A DNA stretch of 64,000 bases, from the NCBI RefSeq assembly GCF_004135735.1, contig NZ_CP012670.1:3431501-3495500 (forward strand), in the 5' to 3' direction. The translations under genes were made by a program, and so were the position numbers. Position 1 is the stretch's first letter. Every line of letters starts with the position of its first letter. A model generated the notes under the pieces. That model was given only the letters and a program-made list of their open reading frames with translations. It did no database searches and had not been told where the DNA came from. This document shows, in pieces, positions 26,523-36,433 of this stretch. This stretch comes from Sorangium cellulosum. Lineage in GTDB: Bacteria > Myxococcota_A > Polyangia > Polyangiales > Polyangiaceae.

Positions 26523-26563
26523 CGCGCGCCGATTTTGGCTTCTCGTCGCGCGCCGATTTTGGC
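26523..26563 (+). repeat. Direct repeat containing GCCGATTTTGGC just before a start codon
   Basis: The 17-mer CGCGCGCCGATTTTGGC occurs at 26523-26539 and again at 26547-26563 (24-bp period), ending 12 bases before the ATG at 26576. Each copy can pair GCC with GGC around the rare AT tract. It could be an operator or a leader RNA element; which one is unknown. Confidence 0.7.
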
Positions 26564-26575
26564 AAGTACGCCCCC

Positions 26576-28449
<1,874 letters not shown>

Positions 28450-28456
<7 letters not shown>

Positions 28457-28472
28457 GCGCGGCGGTCACTCG
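28450..28472. terminator. Hairpin with both convergent stop codons in its arms
   Basis: CGAGTGA (28450-28456) and TCACTCG (28466-28472) are perfect inverted repeats around a 9-nt loop. The TGA of the transpeptidase gene is in the left arm and the TGA of the opposite gene in the right arm. It is a plausible short bidirectional terminator. Confidence 0.45.
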
Positions 28473-29206
28473 CCTCGGCCGCTCGAGGGGGCGCGTCGCG
28501 GCGCGGCGCGGAGGAGGTCGTCGAGCGCCTGGTCCGCGGGGGCGGCGAGGCGGTCGAGCAGCGCGGCGAGCCGCGCGTGCTGCTCGGGCGTGAACGGGGG
28601 GAGGCCGAACCGCGCGCGCACGCCCGCGAGGCGCAGCGTGAGCCCGGCGCCGTCCTGGTAGCCGGCGATCCACGGCCCGCGGGCCAGCTCGTCGCAGATC
28701 CGCCGGAGGCGCGCCTCGAAGGCGGCGCGCTCCGGGGGTTCGCCCGCGGGCGAGGGGGCGCGTCGCTGGAAGTGGTGGAGGGAGGCCGCGGCGTCGCCCG
28801 GCGCGCCGTCGATGGCCGCGAGCCCGACGCGGACGTCGTCGAGCACGGGGGCGAGCCCGGTCCTGCGCAGGAGCGCGCCGTCGAGGCACATCTCCCAGAG
28901 CACGTGGGCGAAGAGCCCGAGGCGCGGCGCGCCGGGGGCGGCGGCGGGCAGCGCCTCGGCGAGGCGGCGCTCTCCGTCGAGGAAGACGGGCGCGGCGTGG
29001 AACCAGCGGTCGAGGGCGACGTGGTGATCGATGCCCGCGAGCACCTCGGCGAGGCCGCGCTCCGGGGAGGAGGGGGGCTCGACGGCCCGCGAGGGCCTCA
29101 CGCGGCGATCGGCCATGCGCCAGAGGTCGGGGAGCATCGCCCCCGCGCCGGCTTCGGCGGAGCCGAGATCGCGCGCGGCGAGGTGGCGATGAAGCAGGAA
29201 GTTCAT
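28466..29206 (-). CDS. AcpH-like (acyl carrier protein phosphodiesterase family) protein
   Basis: A 246-residue cytoplasmic protein starting at ATG 29206. The N-terminus, MNFLLHRHLAARDLGSAEAGAGAMLPDLW, and the downstream GIDHHVALDRWFHAAPVFLD resemble the AcpH family, in which early His/Asp residues (HxH, LPD, HHxxD) bind a metal and remove the phosphopantetheine group from acyl carrier protein. The rest (LFAHVLWEMCLDGALL, LARGPWIAGYQDGAGL) is helical, as in that family. Family membership is inferred from these motifs; it could be a related HD-like hydrolase. The frame is open further upstream but overlaps the divergent methyltransferase region, and those residues are not protein-like. Confidence 0.7.
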   Translation of the reverse strand: MNFLLHRHLAARDLGSAEAGAGAMLPDLWRMADRRVRPSRAVEPPSSPERGLAEVLAGIDHHVALDRWFHAAPVFLDGERRLAEALPAAAPGAPRLGLFAHVLWEMCLDGALLRRTGLAPVLDDVRVGLAAIDGAPGDAAASLHHFQRRAPSPAGEPPERAAFEARLRRICDELARGPWIAGYQDGAGLTLRLAGVRARFGLPPFTPEQHARLAALLDRLAAPADQALDDLLRAAPRRAPSSGRGE

Positions 29207-29251
29207 GCGTTCAGGATGGCGTCGCCGGACGGGTGGGTCGACGGTAAACCG

Positions 29252-30061
29252 ATGCGCCGCGCTCTCCCGAGGATGGAGCTCTTCGAGTGGAACGATTCGC
29301 CGTGGTCTCCTGGTCCATTGCGCGAGCTGATCATCGAGTCGCTGAGCCGGACCCTCCGGTGGGGGGGGATGCTGCGCGGCCTGATCGCGCCGTTCCGGGC
29401 CTTCCTGGGCGCCTCGGGGGCGCAGGAGGTCCTCGAGCTCGGGGCGGGCGCGGCGGGGCCGTCGGAGGTGCTCATCGACGAGCTCCTGCGCGCGGGCGCG
29501 ACGCCGCCGCGGTTCGTGCTGACGGATCTGATGCCGCAGCCGGAGGTGTGGGAGGAGATCGCCGCGCGGAGCCCGTCGTTCGTCGCCTTCGAGCGGTCCC
29601 CGGTGGACGCGACGCGGATCCCACCGGCGCTCGCCGAGGGGCGCGCGCGCGTGATGATCAACGCGTTCCATCATTTTCCCCCGGCGCTCGCGCGCGCCAT
29701 CCTGGCGGACGCGGCGCGCGGCTCGGAGGGCATCTTCGTGTCGGAGGGGTTCGAGCGGAACCCGATGGGGTTCTTGCCGATGGTGCCGGTCGGCGTCGCG
29801 GCGCTGCTCGCGAACCCTCTCCTCACGCGGAGATCCCGCCTCGCGAAGGCGTGGCTCACGTGGGGGACCCCGCTCGCGATCGCGGCGAGCGCGTGGGACG
29901 GGGTGGTGAGCACGTTGCGCGTCTATTCCGAGGAGGAGCTGAGGGAGATGGTCTCTCCGCTCGGGGGGCGATTCCGGTGGGAGTACGGGACGTATCCGGC
30001 TCCGCTGGGGGGAGAGGGGTACTATTTCTACGGCGTTCCCGCGCGGCCAGCCGGGGAGTGA
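29252..30061 (+). CDS. SAM-dependent methyltransferase-like protein
   Basis: About 269 residues from ATG 29252; ATG 29216 or 29273 are other possible starts, and I cannot decide by ribosome site. The N-terminus MELFEWNDSPWSPGPLRELI resembles a family of uncharacterised methyltransferase-like proteins. The class I fold signature is visible: VLELGAGAAGPSEVLI (motif I, SAM-binding loop), RFVLTDLMPQPEVWEEI (motif II with acidic Asp), VMINAFHHFPPALARAIL (motif IV and post-motif helix) and GIFVSEGFERNP. A hydrophobic segment (MVPVGVAALLANPLLT) interrupts the C-terminal half. The substrate is unknown. It is divergent from the AcpH-like gene with almost no intergenic space, so promoters must overlap coding DNA. 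Confidence 0.75.
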   Translation: MRRALPRMELFEWNDSPWSPGPLRELIIESLSRTLRWGGMLRGLIAPFRAFLGASGAQEVLELGAGAAGPSEVLIDELLRAGATPPRFVLTDLMPQPEVWEEIAARSPSFVAFERSPVDATRIPPALAEGRARVMINAFHHFPPALARAILADAARGSEGIFVSEGFERNPMGFLPMVPVGVAALLANPLLTRRSRLAKAWLTWGTPLAIAASAWDGVVSTLRVYSEEELREMVSPLGGRFRWEYGTYPAPLGGEGYYFYGVPARPAGE

Positions 30062-30073
30062 TTCGCTCCTCCG

Positions 30074-30191
30074 CCGTCTCCCGTCTTCCGTCTCCCGTCT
30101 CCCGTCTCCCGTCTCCCGTCTCCCGTCTCCCGTCTCCCGTCTCCCGTCTCCCGTCTCCCGTCTTCCGTCTCCCGTCTCCCGTCTTCCGTCT
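30074..30191. repeat. Heptanucleotide satellite (CCCGTCT)n
   Basis: About 17 tandem copies of a 7-bp unit, mostly CCCGTCT with a few TCCGTCT variants. One strand is purely pyrimidine apart from one G per unit. The period is not a multiple of three and no gene spans it. Such tracts slip during replication and are good candidates for strain-to-strain length variation. Confidence 0.9.
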
Positions 30192-30202
30192 GGCCTCCGC
30201 GT

Positions 30203-30232
30203 CCTCGTGCGCGTGCGCGTGCGCGTGCGCGT
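30203..30232. repeat. Short GCGTGC hexanucleotide run
   Basis: About four to five alternating purine-pyrimidine copies (GTGCGC/GCGTGC) just after the heptanucleotide satellite. Alternating GC/GT tracts can adopt left-handed DNA; no function is evident. Confidence 0.6.
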
Positions 30233-30755
30233 TCACGACGTCTCGTCATCGTCCTCATCCCCCCGTCCACGTCTTGACGCGCGCCGGGCCTCGGCGCCCC
30301 TCTCAAAACCTCACGTCGCCATGCGGCCAAGGCCACCGCATCCCATCGTTGCTCCTCATCACGGCCAACCCGGTGTACATGTCCCCGCACACCGTGGCGA
30401 AGCTCACCTCATCATCGCTCGCATCCACCCGCGGGCGAAGGTCGTCCCTCCCCGGGGCCCCTGTCGGACCGGCCCGAGGCGGCCACGGAGCTTGCCCGCA
30501 CGACCGCCGCGGTGAGCACGCAGGCGCTGCCCGGAACGCTGCTCGACGGGCTCGCGCGTGGGGGGCTCCCCTTCGGCCTGACGCCCACGGCGCGGGCCCC
30601 CACGCGCGCGCCGCGCACCTGCGCAGGGCCCTCGCGTGCGCGGGGGGAACCACCGTCCTCCTCGGCCTGCCACCGGGGCAAGAGGTGGTGGCGCACGTCC
30701 GGCAGGCCGTCGCCCGATCGGGCATCCACCTCGTGCGCGCGGCGTGAGGAGAGCT

Positions 30756-32366
30756 ATGTCCTTGGCCATCATGAGCCCCCCCGAGACCGGGCGCGCCGCC
30801 GCGCCGCTCGCGCAGATGTTCGCCCCGACGCTCGCGAGCGACGAGGAGCGCTTGCTCGACGCGCGCGTCACCCTGCTCCTCCAGCGCTTTCTGGGCTCGG
30901 AGCGGGTGACGAGCGACGTCCCGTTCGAGGCGCTCGGCGACCTCCTCCCGGGCGCCGGGGCGCCCGCGGCGCCGGCGCTCCCCGGGGACTACGTGGCGCG
31001 CGTGATCGAGCCGATCGTCGAGCACTCCATCAACACGGCCTCGCCCCGGTTCATCGGCCACATGACGACCGCGCTGCCGTACTTCGTGCGGCCGCTCAGC
31101 CGGCTCATCGCCGGGCTCAACCAGAACCCGGTGAAGGTGGAGACGGCGAAGTCCGTGACGCCGCTGGAGCGCGAGGCGCTGGCGACGCTGCACCGCCTGG
31201 TCTACGACCGGGCGGACGGGTTCTACCGGGAGCACGCGCAGGCGCGCGAGCGCACGCTGGGCATCCTCACGGGCGGCGGGACGGCGGCGAACATCACGGC
31301 GCTGTGGATCGCGCGCAACGCGGCGCTCGGGCCGCGGGGCGAGCTCGGCGGCGTGGAGCGCGAGGGGCTCGCGGCGGCGCTCGCGGATCGCGGCCATCGC
31401 CGGGCCGTGATCCTCGGCTCGGCGCTGATGCACTACTCGATGGAGAAGGCGGCGGACGTGCTCGGCCTGGGGATCTCGGGCCTCGACCGCGTCGAGGTCG
31501 ACCGTCGCGGCCGGGTGCGGGTCGAGCGGCTCCGGCGGGCGCTCGAGGAGCACCGGGCGCGCGGCGATCTGGTGCTCGCGGTGGTGGGCGTGGCCGGCGC
31601 GACGGACACGGGGTCGATCGATCCCCTGGACGAGCTCGCCGCGCTCGCGGGCGAGGCCGGGGTGCATTTCCACGTGGACGCGGCGTGGGGCGGGCCGCTC
31701 CTGTTCTCGCGGCGGCACCGGGGCAAGCTCGCCGGGATCGAGCGGGCCGACACGGTGACGATCGACGGGCACAAGCAGCTCTACTTGCCGATGGGGATCG
31801 GCGCGGTGGTGATGCGGGCGCCCGACGCGGCGCGCGCGATCGAGAAGCAGGCGCCGTACATCATCCGGCGGGGCTCCCCGGATCTCGGGCGGCGCTCGCT
31901 CGAGGGGTCCCGGCCCGCGATGGCGCTGCTCCTGCACGCGGGGCTGCACCTCATCGGCGGCGACGCGTACGAGGCGCTCATCGACGCGGGCGTGGCGCGG
32001 GCGGGGGCGCTGGCCGCGGCGATCCGGCGGCGCCCCGCGTTCGAGCTGCTCTGCGAGCCGGACGCCAACATCGTCAACTACCGTTACCTGCCGCCCGCGC
32101 TCCGCGGCGCCCGGGCGCGGTGGTCCCCGGCGGACATGGAGGCCGTCGACGCGGCGAACCTGCGCCTGCAGGAGGCGCAGTCGCGCGCGGGCAGGAGCTT
32201 CGTGTCGCGCACGACGCTCGCGCACACCGGGCGCGGCGGGGGCGCGCCCGTCGTCTCGCTGCGCGCCGTGCTGGCCAACCCGCTGACGACCGAGGCGCAG
32301 CTCGAGGAGGTCCTCGACGAGCAGGAGGCGCTCGCGCGCGCGCTGGAGGGGGGCGGCGGCCCGTGA
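30756..32366 (+). CDS. panP: Pyridoxal-dependent aspartate 1-decarboxylase-like (PanP type)
   Basis: A 536-residue group II PLP-dependent decarboxylase. ATG at 30756 is chosen because GAGGAGAG stands just upstream; the 40 residues before it are Arg/Pro-rich noise. Key features are the family segment NTASPRFIGHMTTALPYFV, NQNPVKVETAKSVTPLE, the cofactor-phosphate region LTGGGTAANITALWIARN, HVDAAWGGP with Asp308 contacting the pyridine nitrogen, and TIDGHKQLYLPMG with Lys340 forming the Schiff base. Length and these signatures match PanP, which converts L-aspartate to beta-alanine for pantothenate/CoA in bacteria lacking PanD; glutamate or other amino acid decarboxylases of the same fold cannot be excluded. 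There is no pantothenate gene nearby, so the assignment rests on sequence alone. Cytoplasmic. Confidence 0.82.
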   Translation: MSLAIMSPPETGRAAAPLAQMFAPTLASDEERLLDARVTLLLQRFLGSERVTSDVPFEALGDLLPGAGAPAAPALPGDYVARVIEPIVEHSINTASPRFIGHMTTALPYFVRPLSRLIAGLNQNPVKVETAKSVTPLEREALATLHRLVYDRADGFYREHAQARERTLGILTGGGTAANITALWIARNAALGPRGELGGVEREGLAAALADRGHRRAVILGSALMHYSMEKAADVLGLGISGLDRVEVDRRGRVRVERLRRALEEHRARGDLVLAVVGVAGATDTGSIDPLDELAALAGEAGVHFHVDAAWGGPLLFSRRHRGKLAGIERADTVTIDGHKQLYLPMGIGAVVMRAPDAARAIEKQAPYIIRRGSPDLGRRSLEGSRPAMALLLHAGLHLIGGDAYEALIDAGVARAGALAAAIRRRPAFELLCEPDANIVNYRYLPPALRGARARWSPADMEAVDAANLRLQEAQSRAGRSFVSRTTLAHTGRGGGAPVVSLRAVLANPLTTEAQLEEVLDEQEALARALEGGGGP

Positions 32367-32499
32367 TGGCGCCGCCGCGCCGCGCGGCCCGCGCCGGGCG
32401 GGCGGGGCCGGCGGCCCGGAACGGCGCGGCCCCGGTGCCCTCCCTGTAGTTCCCCGGGCGGAGGCGGCGTCGGCGTGATGGCGCGGGCGCGGCGCCGGT

Positions 32500-33405
32500 T
32501 CAGACCGGCGCGTTCATCGGCTCCGCCGGTCCGGGCGCCGGAGCAGCGGTCGCGGGCGCCGGAGCAGCGGTCGCGGGCGCCGGCGCCTCGGGCGCGGGCG
32601 CGGCGGTGCTGCCGCGGCGCTTCGGGCGGAGCCTGCGGAGGGCGTTGCGGAACGAGGCCGCGCTGAAGCGGCGCTTCGCTTCCGGGATATCCCAGCAGGC
32701 GTTGACGCCCGCGGCGCGCGCCTCGTGCCCGAGCAGCGTGGCATAGGTCACGACGGTGTTGCGGAGGGCCATCGCCTCCTCGCGGCTCCGCAGCCCGAGG
32801 ATGCCGAGCAGGTCGCGGCCGCTCGCCTCGTCGAGCAGGACGCCGCCCTCCCGCAGGAAGTCGTCAGTGAGGCCGACGGGCGCGAGGCGGGCCTGATGCT
32901 GCCTCGCCAGCCGGAGCAGCATGCCGAGATCGCTGACCTCCTCGTCGAGCGTGCCGCTCGAGTTGACGTCGGCGAACTGCTCGGCGGCGTCCGGCTCGAA
33001 GACGAACGCCTGATCGGCGAACGCCTTGAGTCGCGCGCGCCACGGTCGGCTCGCCTTGATCACCTCCTCGACGGCCCGGACCTGATAGGCGCCGGTGCGC
33101 TTGCCCTCGCCGAACCAGAGGTTCGCCGTGTCGAGGAGCTGGATGGCGCCGCGGAGGAGCGCGCGCCGCTCCGGGCCATAAGCCTTGCTCGCGAGCTGCG
33201 CCTCGTACTGGGCGACCGTCAGGTAGAGATCCCTGAGCTCGATCAGCGTGGTCGAGATGGGCTGACTCGGCTCCATGACCTCGCGGATGATACGGTCCAT
33301 CTCGGGGCGCGCCTCCGCGAGGAGCGCCTGGAACTCCGCGGGTGCGGCGGCCGCCCGCGTCTCTTTCAGGATCGCGAGCTGCTCTTGCGATAATTCAATC
33401 CCCAT
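32500..33405 (-). CDS. Hypothetical helical protein with Ala/Pro tail
   Basis: A 301-residue protein of unknown function. ATG at 33405 has a strong ribosome site (AGGGAGGT, about 6 bases upstream). The body is predicted mostly helical and charged (LSQEQLAILKETRAAAAPAEFQ, LAEARPEMDRIIREVM, LRDLYLTVAQYEAQLASKAY), with no signal peptide or membrane segment. The last ~45 residues are an APAPATA repeat tail. The middle contains an FEPDAAEQFADVNSSGTLDEEV segment, a lone Asp-rich loop reminiscent of a Ca-binding EF loop, but not complete enough to call. No neighbours suggest a pathway; the IS element lies upstream. Confidence 0.75.
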   Translation of the reverse strand: MGIELSQEQLAILKETRAAAAPAEFQALLAEARPEMDRIIREVMEPSQPISTTLIELRDLYLTVAQYEAQLASKAYGPERRALLRGAIQLLDTANLWFGEGKRTGAYQVRAVEEVIKASRPWRARLKAFADQAFVFEPDAAEQFADVNSSGTLDEEVSDLGMLLRLARQHQARLAPVGLTDDFLREGGVLLDEASGRDLLGILGLRSREEAMALRNTVVTYATLLGHEARAAGVNACWDIPEAKRRFSAASFRNALRRLRPKRRGSTAAPAPEAPAPATAAPAPATAAPAPGPAEPMNAPV

Positions 33406-33879
33406 TGCCTACCTCCCTGTTGTGGTGGCCAGCGGGCGGTCGTAGCACGACAGCAATGCCTGTCACGGCGGGAGTGCGCCGTGGAGGTATGAAAGCAAGG
33501 TTTCGTCGGCTCCGGGATGCAATGGTATCTCGCGGGTGCGGGGCGCGGCGCGAGATCGGCTGTGGGCGGCCGGCGATCGGGCACGAAGAGCGCGGGGGGG
33601 CACGCCGGAGGCGCGCGGGACGCGCCCAGCGGGGCGGGGAAGGTGCACCAGCAGCTCGGGGGAGCGCGCCAGCGGGGCGGGGGAGCGCGCCAGCGGGGCG
33701 GGGGAGCGCGCCAGCGGGGCGGGGGAGCTGTACCAGCAGCTCGGGAGAGCTGCACCAGCAGCTCGGGGGAGCTGGCCAGCAGCTCGAGGGAGCTGCACCA
33801 GCGCGGCCGGGGAGCGTCCCGGCAGCTCGGGGGAGGCGTCACAGCGCCTGCTGGGAGCTGTCCCTGGCTTGCTGGCGGG
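33406..33879. other. Low-complexity intergenic DNA
   Basis: About 470 bases between the hypothetical gene and the IS element. The first 200 hold the upstream region of the 32500 gene; the rest is the 21-bp repeat field. All frames through it are simple repeats and no gene is supported. Confidence 0.5.
33640..33850. repeat. Degenerating 21-bp GC-rich tandem repeats
   Basis: CCAGCGGGGCGGGGGAGCGCG recurs at 33669, 33690 and 33711 with a perfect 21-bp period. Outward copies drift to variants such as CCAGCAGCTCGGGGGAGCT with PvuII-like CAGCTG/AGCTG cores up to about 33850. The G-runs could form quadruplex structures on one strand. The field lies directly left of the IS element. Confidence 0.75.
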
Positions 33880-33928
33880 TGTACGAGCGGAGCCCTGGTA
33901 ACAGTTCTGACCGGGAGCAGCGGTGACA
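33880..33928 (+). repeat. IS left terminal inverted repeat
   Basis: Starts TGTACGAGCGG and contains GGTAACAGTTCTGACCGGGA. It aligns with the reverse complement of 35329-35379 with a few mismatches and two single-base gaps. Confidence 0.7.
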
Positions 33929-34102
33929 TTTCCTTGAGCTACGGGCCCCTGCTCCGGGAGGACTGGGAACAGGGGCCGGATCCTCGTCGACGCGACACGC
34001 TCACCGCGCTCTCTCGGACCGCCAGGATCTATACACGAACCGCTTCCCGCGGTCTCGGTACACGCGAGCCTCTCCTCACGTTCCGGCGTGAGTGCGCGCA
34101 GG

Positions 34103-35266
34103 TCACCGTGCCTTGGCGAGCTGCAGCTCCTTGTTCTTCAAGGTGACCTGCGCGAGCAGAACCGGCCCGTAGTACAGCTCCCAGACGTCGTCGGCGATCG
34201 GAAGCAGCCCCACGGGTTCGTTGGCGATCAGCTTGGAGACGAAGGTGTTCGCGCCACCGAACTGAAGCCGACCCATGTCCCCCACGCGTCGCACGGCCAT
34301 CGTGTCCGGATACTCCGGCGAGGAGGGCTTGCTCGGCATCGTCCGCCGCGACGGCGTGTAGCGCGAAGCCGGCGTCCTCTGGCCGAGCGCCTCGTGAGGC
34401 CGCTGGTCATTGTACTCGTGCCGGAAGCGGTCGAAGACGCGCTGCTGCGCCGCGAGCGTGGCTTCGGGCGGCGATGTCGCCTCCGCCTTCAGCGTCTTGT
34501 GCATGCGCTCGTGCCGGCCGTTCTGCTGCGGTTTGCCGGGCTCAATGCGCTCGGGAACCACGCCGAGCTTGATCCAGCTCACCGACAGCGCCGAGAGCCC
34601 TCCAATGCCCTGCGTGGCGAACGGCGGGCCGTTATCGGAGCGGATACGATTCGGCAGCCCAAACTCGCGGAACGCGCGCTCGAAGTGCGGCCGCACCGAG
34701 GCCTCGTCCGGCTTCGCTACGCCCTCGCATTTGAGCAAGTACCGCGACGCCTGGTCCGTCAACGTCAGCGGGTGGCACCGGGTCTTGTCGCCAAGCGCGA
34801 AATGCCCCTTGAAATCGGCGCACCATGTGTCATTAGGCTGCTCCGCTGGAGCCAGCGTCGACGGCATCGCTGACGTCGGCATCACCACGCGGCGCCGCCG
34901 GGGCCGGATCAGCCCGTGTTTCTTGAGCAGCTCGCCGATGGTGCTCGTCGCCGGCAGCCCCTCAAGGCCCATGCTCTCCAGCCGGGCGCGCAGCTTCTTC
35001 GGACCCCAGGTGGGTCGCTCCTTCCGCAGCTCGACCAGCGCGTTGACGATCGCCGCTGGCGTCGCATGCGGGAACGTGTGCGCCACGGGCCGCCGCTCCT
35101 CCAGACCACGAGGTCCGGCTTGCTCGTAACGCTCCACCCACTTGTACCCCGTCTTCCGGCTGATGCCGAACCGTCGGCACAGCTCCGCGAACGTCTCGTC
35201 CGACTCGTTGACCTGCGCGATGAACTGAAGCCTCTCGTCCACTGAACATGTCTCTTTCCAGGGCAC
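34103..35266 (-). CDS. IS481-family transposase
   Basis: A 387-residue DDE transposase with no frameshift or internal stop. The N-terminal winged/HTH part is intact (FAELCRRFGISRKTGYKWVERY, the recognition helix, then the GLEERRP linker and ELRKERPTWGPKKLRARLE). The integrase core has WCADFKG (Asp151), SDNGPPF (Asp211) and QQNGRHERMHKTLK (Glu253), followed by RPHEALGQRTPASRY, typical of the family. A C-terminal beta extension (LQFGGANTFVSKLIANE) is also as in IS481 relatives. All catalytic residues are present, so the element may be mobile. It is the only transposase in the window, and its base composition is a little less extreme than its neighbours, consistent with acquisition. Confidence 0.93.
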   Translation of the reverse strand: MPWKETCSVDERLQFIAQVNESDETFAELCRRFGISRKTGYKWVERYEQAGPRGLEERRPVAHTFPHATPAAIVNALVELRKERPTWGPKKLRARLESMGLEGLPATSTIGELLKKHGLIRPRRRRVVMPTSAMPSTLAPAEQPNDTWCADFKGHFALGDKTRCHPLTLTDQASRYLLKCEGVAKPDEASVRPHFERAFREFGLPNRIRSDNGPPFATQGIGGLSALSVSWIKLGVVPERIEPGKPQQNGRHERMHKTLKAEATSPPEATLAAQQRVFDRFRHEYNDQRPHEALGQRTPASRYTPSRRTMPSKPSSPEYPDTMAVRRVGDMGRLQFGGANTFVSKLIANEPVGLLPIADDVWELYYGPVLLAQVTLKNKELQLAKAR

Positions 35267-35328
35267 CAGCGATCCTCCGTCGCCGACCCTCTACGACATG
35301 TGTCACCCAGGCTCCCGGTCCGTCCGGG

Positions 35329-35379
35329 TGCTACCCAGGCTCCCGGTCTGAACCGTTACCCAGGCCACCGGTCCGTACC
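35329..35379 (-). repeat. IS right terminal inverted repeat
   Basis: Ends in CCGGTCCGTACC on the + strand. It contains two of the three ACCCAGGCTCCCGGTC-type motifs of the right end and is complementary to the left end at 33880. Confidence 0.7.
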
Positions 35380-35713
35380 GTCTCGTTCATCCCCGTCCGC
35401 ATCGCTCCATGCCGGGAGCGACGTAGCCGGTGCATGACGTAAGGGGGGATCCGGACCCGAGCGGCGGCATGGCGCTGGCCACCCACCCGTACCGCACGCT
35501 ATGGGCGGATGCGCTCTTCGCGTTCGGCGTTATGCCGTGCGTGAAAGCGATGGATCCTTGCCCCGGATCAGAGACTGTGTCTTCCGCCGTCTTGCGTCCG
35601 GCCTCCTCTTGATGGGCATCATGCCATGATGTAACAGGGGTGGCCCTCTCGCCCGTGGATCCATCGGGCCTCGCGTGAAGGTGGACCGGTGCTGGAGACA
35701 GGAGACGCGAACG

Positions 35714-36187
35714 ATGAGCAAAGACCCTCACGCGAAGCGATTCGAGATCCAGCGGCTCGTCGAGCGGTCGCTCGATCTGGCAAGGCATGCGCTCTTGCAA
35801 CAGGGCTCGTTCCTCCCCGGGTTCATCGCCGTCCAGCCCTCCGGCAAGTATGACATCGGGGTGGCTGCGCAGGGCGGCAACGAGGGATGGAACCTGCTCA
35901 TCACCGCGCTGAGGCAGAAAGCATCGGCAAAGCAGATCAGAGCGGCCGCCGTTTATCGGGATGTGAAGGTCCGCGCCCGAGGCGCAACGGAGGATATCGA
36001 CGCCGTTCAGGTCGTGGCAGAGCTCGCGTCCGGGGAGGCGTGTAACGTGTTCCAGATCTACCGCCTGGGCGACGAAACGCTGGTCTTCGAGGAGGGGCGG
36101 GAGGTCGAGCTCGTCCCCTCCGTCATCTTCGCGGAGTCCGATCGAAGCACGCCTGGCACCAGGCGGTGGTGGGAATTCTGGAAGTGA
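35714..36187 (+). CDS. Hypothetical protein, 157 residues
   Basis: A small soluble protein of unknown function. ATG at 35714 is chosen because GGAG lies about 9 bases upstream and the sequence becomes protein-like there (MSKDPHAKRFEIQRLVERSL); GTG at 35675 would add 13 residues. It is predicted alpha then beta: an N-terminal helix, FIAVQPSGKYDIGVAAQGG, a helix LLITALRQKASAKQ, then strands (AAAVYRDVKVRARG, AVQVVAELASGEACNVFQIY, LVFEEGREVELVPSVIFAE) and a short tail WWEFWK. No signal peptide, membrane helix or catalytic motif. It lies just right of the IS element. GC content is lower than average for the window, which may mark recent arrival. Confidence 0.75.
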   Translation: MSKDPHAKRFEIQRLVERSLDLARHALLQQGSFLPGFIAVQPSGKYDIGVAAQGGNEGWNLLITALRQKASAKQIRAAAVYRDVKVRARGATEDIDAVQVVAELASGEACNVFQIYRLGDETLVFEEGREVELVPSVIFAESDRSTPGTRRWWEFWK

Positions 36188-36433
36188 GCTCCCCTCCGCT
36201 TGCCAAGGTCGTCGCACCGTGAACGAGTCGGGCCCCTCCTTCTCCCCGCATCTGCCCGGGTAGGCCCCACGACATCGAGCGGTGGACGATCGGAACGTCC
36301 CTCCCGGCGCCGTCGCCCTCCCGCGCGCGCAGGCGCCCACCGGTGCTATAGGGCGATCTCGCCTGGCCATCGGGCACGCCGGCGCCGTCGTTGCCCCGGA
36401 GGCCTTCAGCCCTCGTGCCGGAGGACTGCACCC

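Larger units (their letters stand above)
25958..26575. other. Divergent intergenic region with repeat arrays
   Basis: About 620 bases lie between the barrel gene (leftward) and the L,D-transpeptidase gene (rightward). They contain the 27-bp repeat array and the 17-bp direct repeat listed separately. Open frames through the array exist in several frames because 27 is a multiple of three, but none has codon use or composition like a real gene. Confidence 0.6.
30062..30755. other. Intergenic region with satellite DNA
   Basis: About 690 bases between the methyltransferase-like gene and the decarboxylase. It holds the heptanucleotide and hexanucleotide repeats listed separately, then ~520 bases where no gene is credible. 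Several long frames cross it, but they have Arg/Pro-rich shadow composition. Confidence 0.5.
33880..35379 (-). mobile_element. IS481-family-like insertion sequence (complete, about 1500 bp)
   Basis: A single intact DDE transposase gene is flanked by long imperfect inverted repeats. The left end 33880-33928 (TGTACGAGCGGAGCCCTGGT...) pairs with the reverse complement of the right end 35329-35379 (...CCGGTCCGTACC). Within both ends the motif GACCGGGAGCCTGGGTgACA or a variant occurs three times: right end 35305-35320, 35333-35348 and 35358-35373 (shown in reverse), left end near 33885-33902, 33909-33928 and 33952-33971. These are probable transposase-binding sites. No convincing target-site duplication was seen (left flank GGCGGG, right flank GTCTCG), so the exact tips could be off by a few bases. 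The boundaries are my inference from the pairing ends. Confidence 0.8.

Noticed and set aside
26150..26575. N-terminal extension of the L,D-transpeptidase through the 27-bp repeats
   Set aside because: The lipobox starts only at 26576 and the extension is a 9-residue peptide repeat produced by the DNA repeat.
30512..32449. 645-residue frame over the decarboxylase
   Set aside because: Arg/Gly/Pro-rich shadow; PLP motifs are in the other frame.
33879..35385. Target-site duplication for the IS
   Set aside because: The flanks GGCGGG and GTCTCG share no repeat; either it has decayed or the tips are misplaced.
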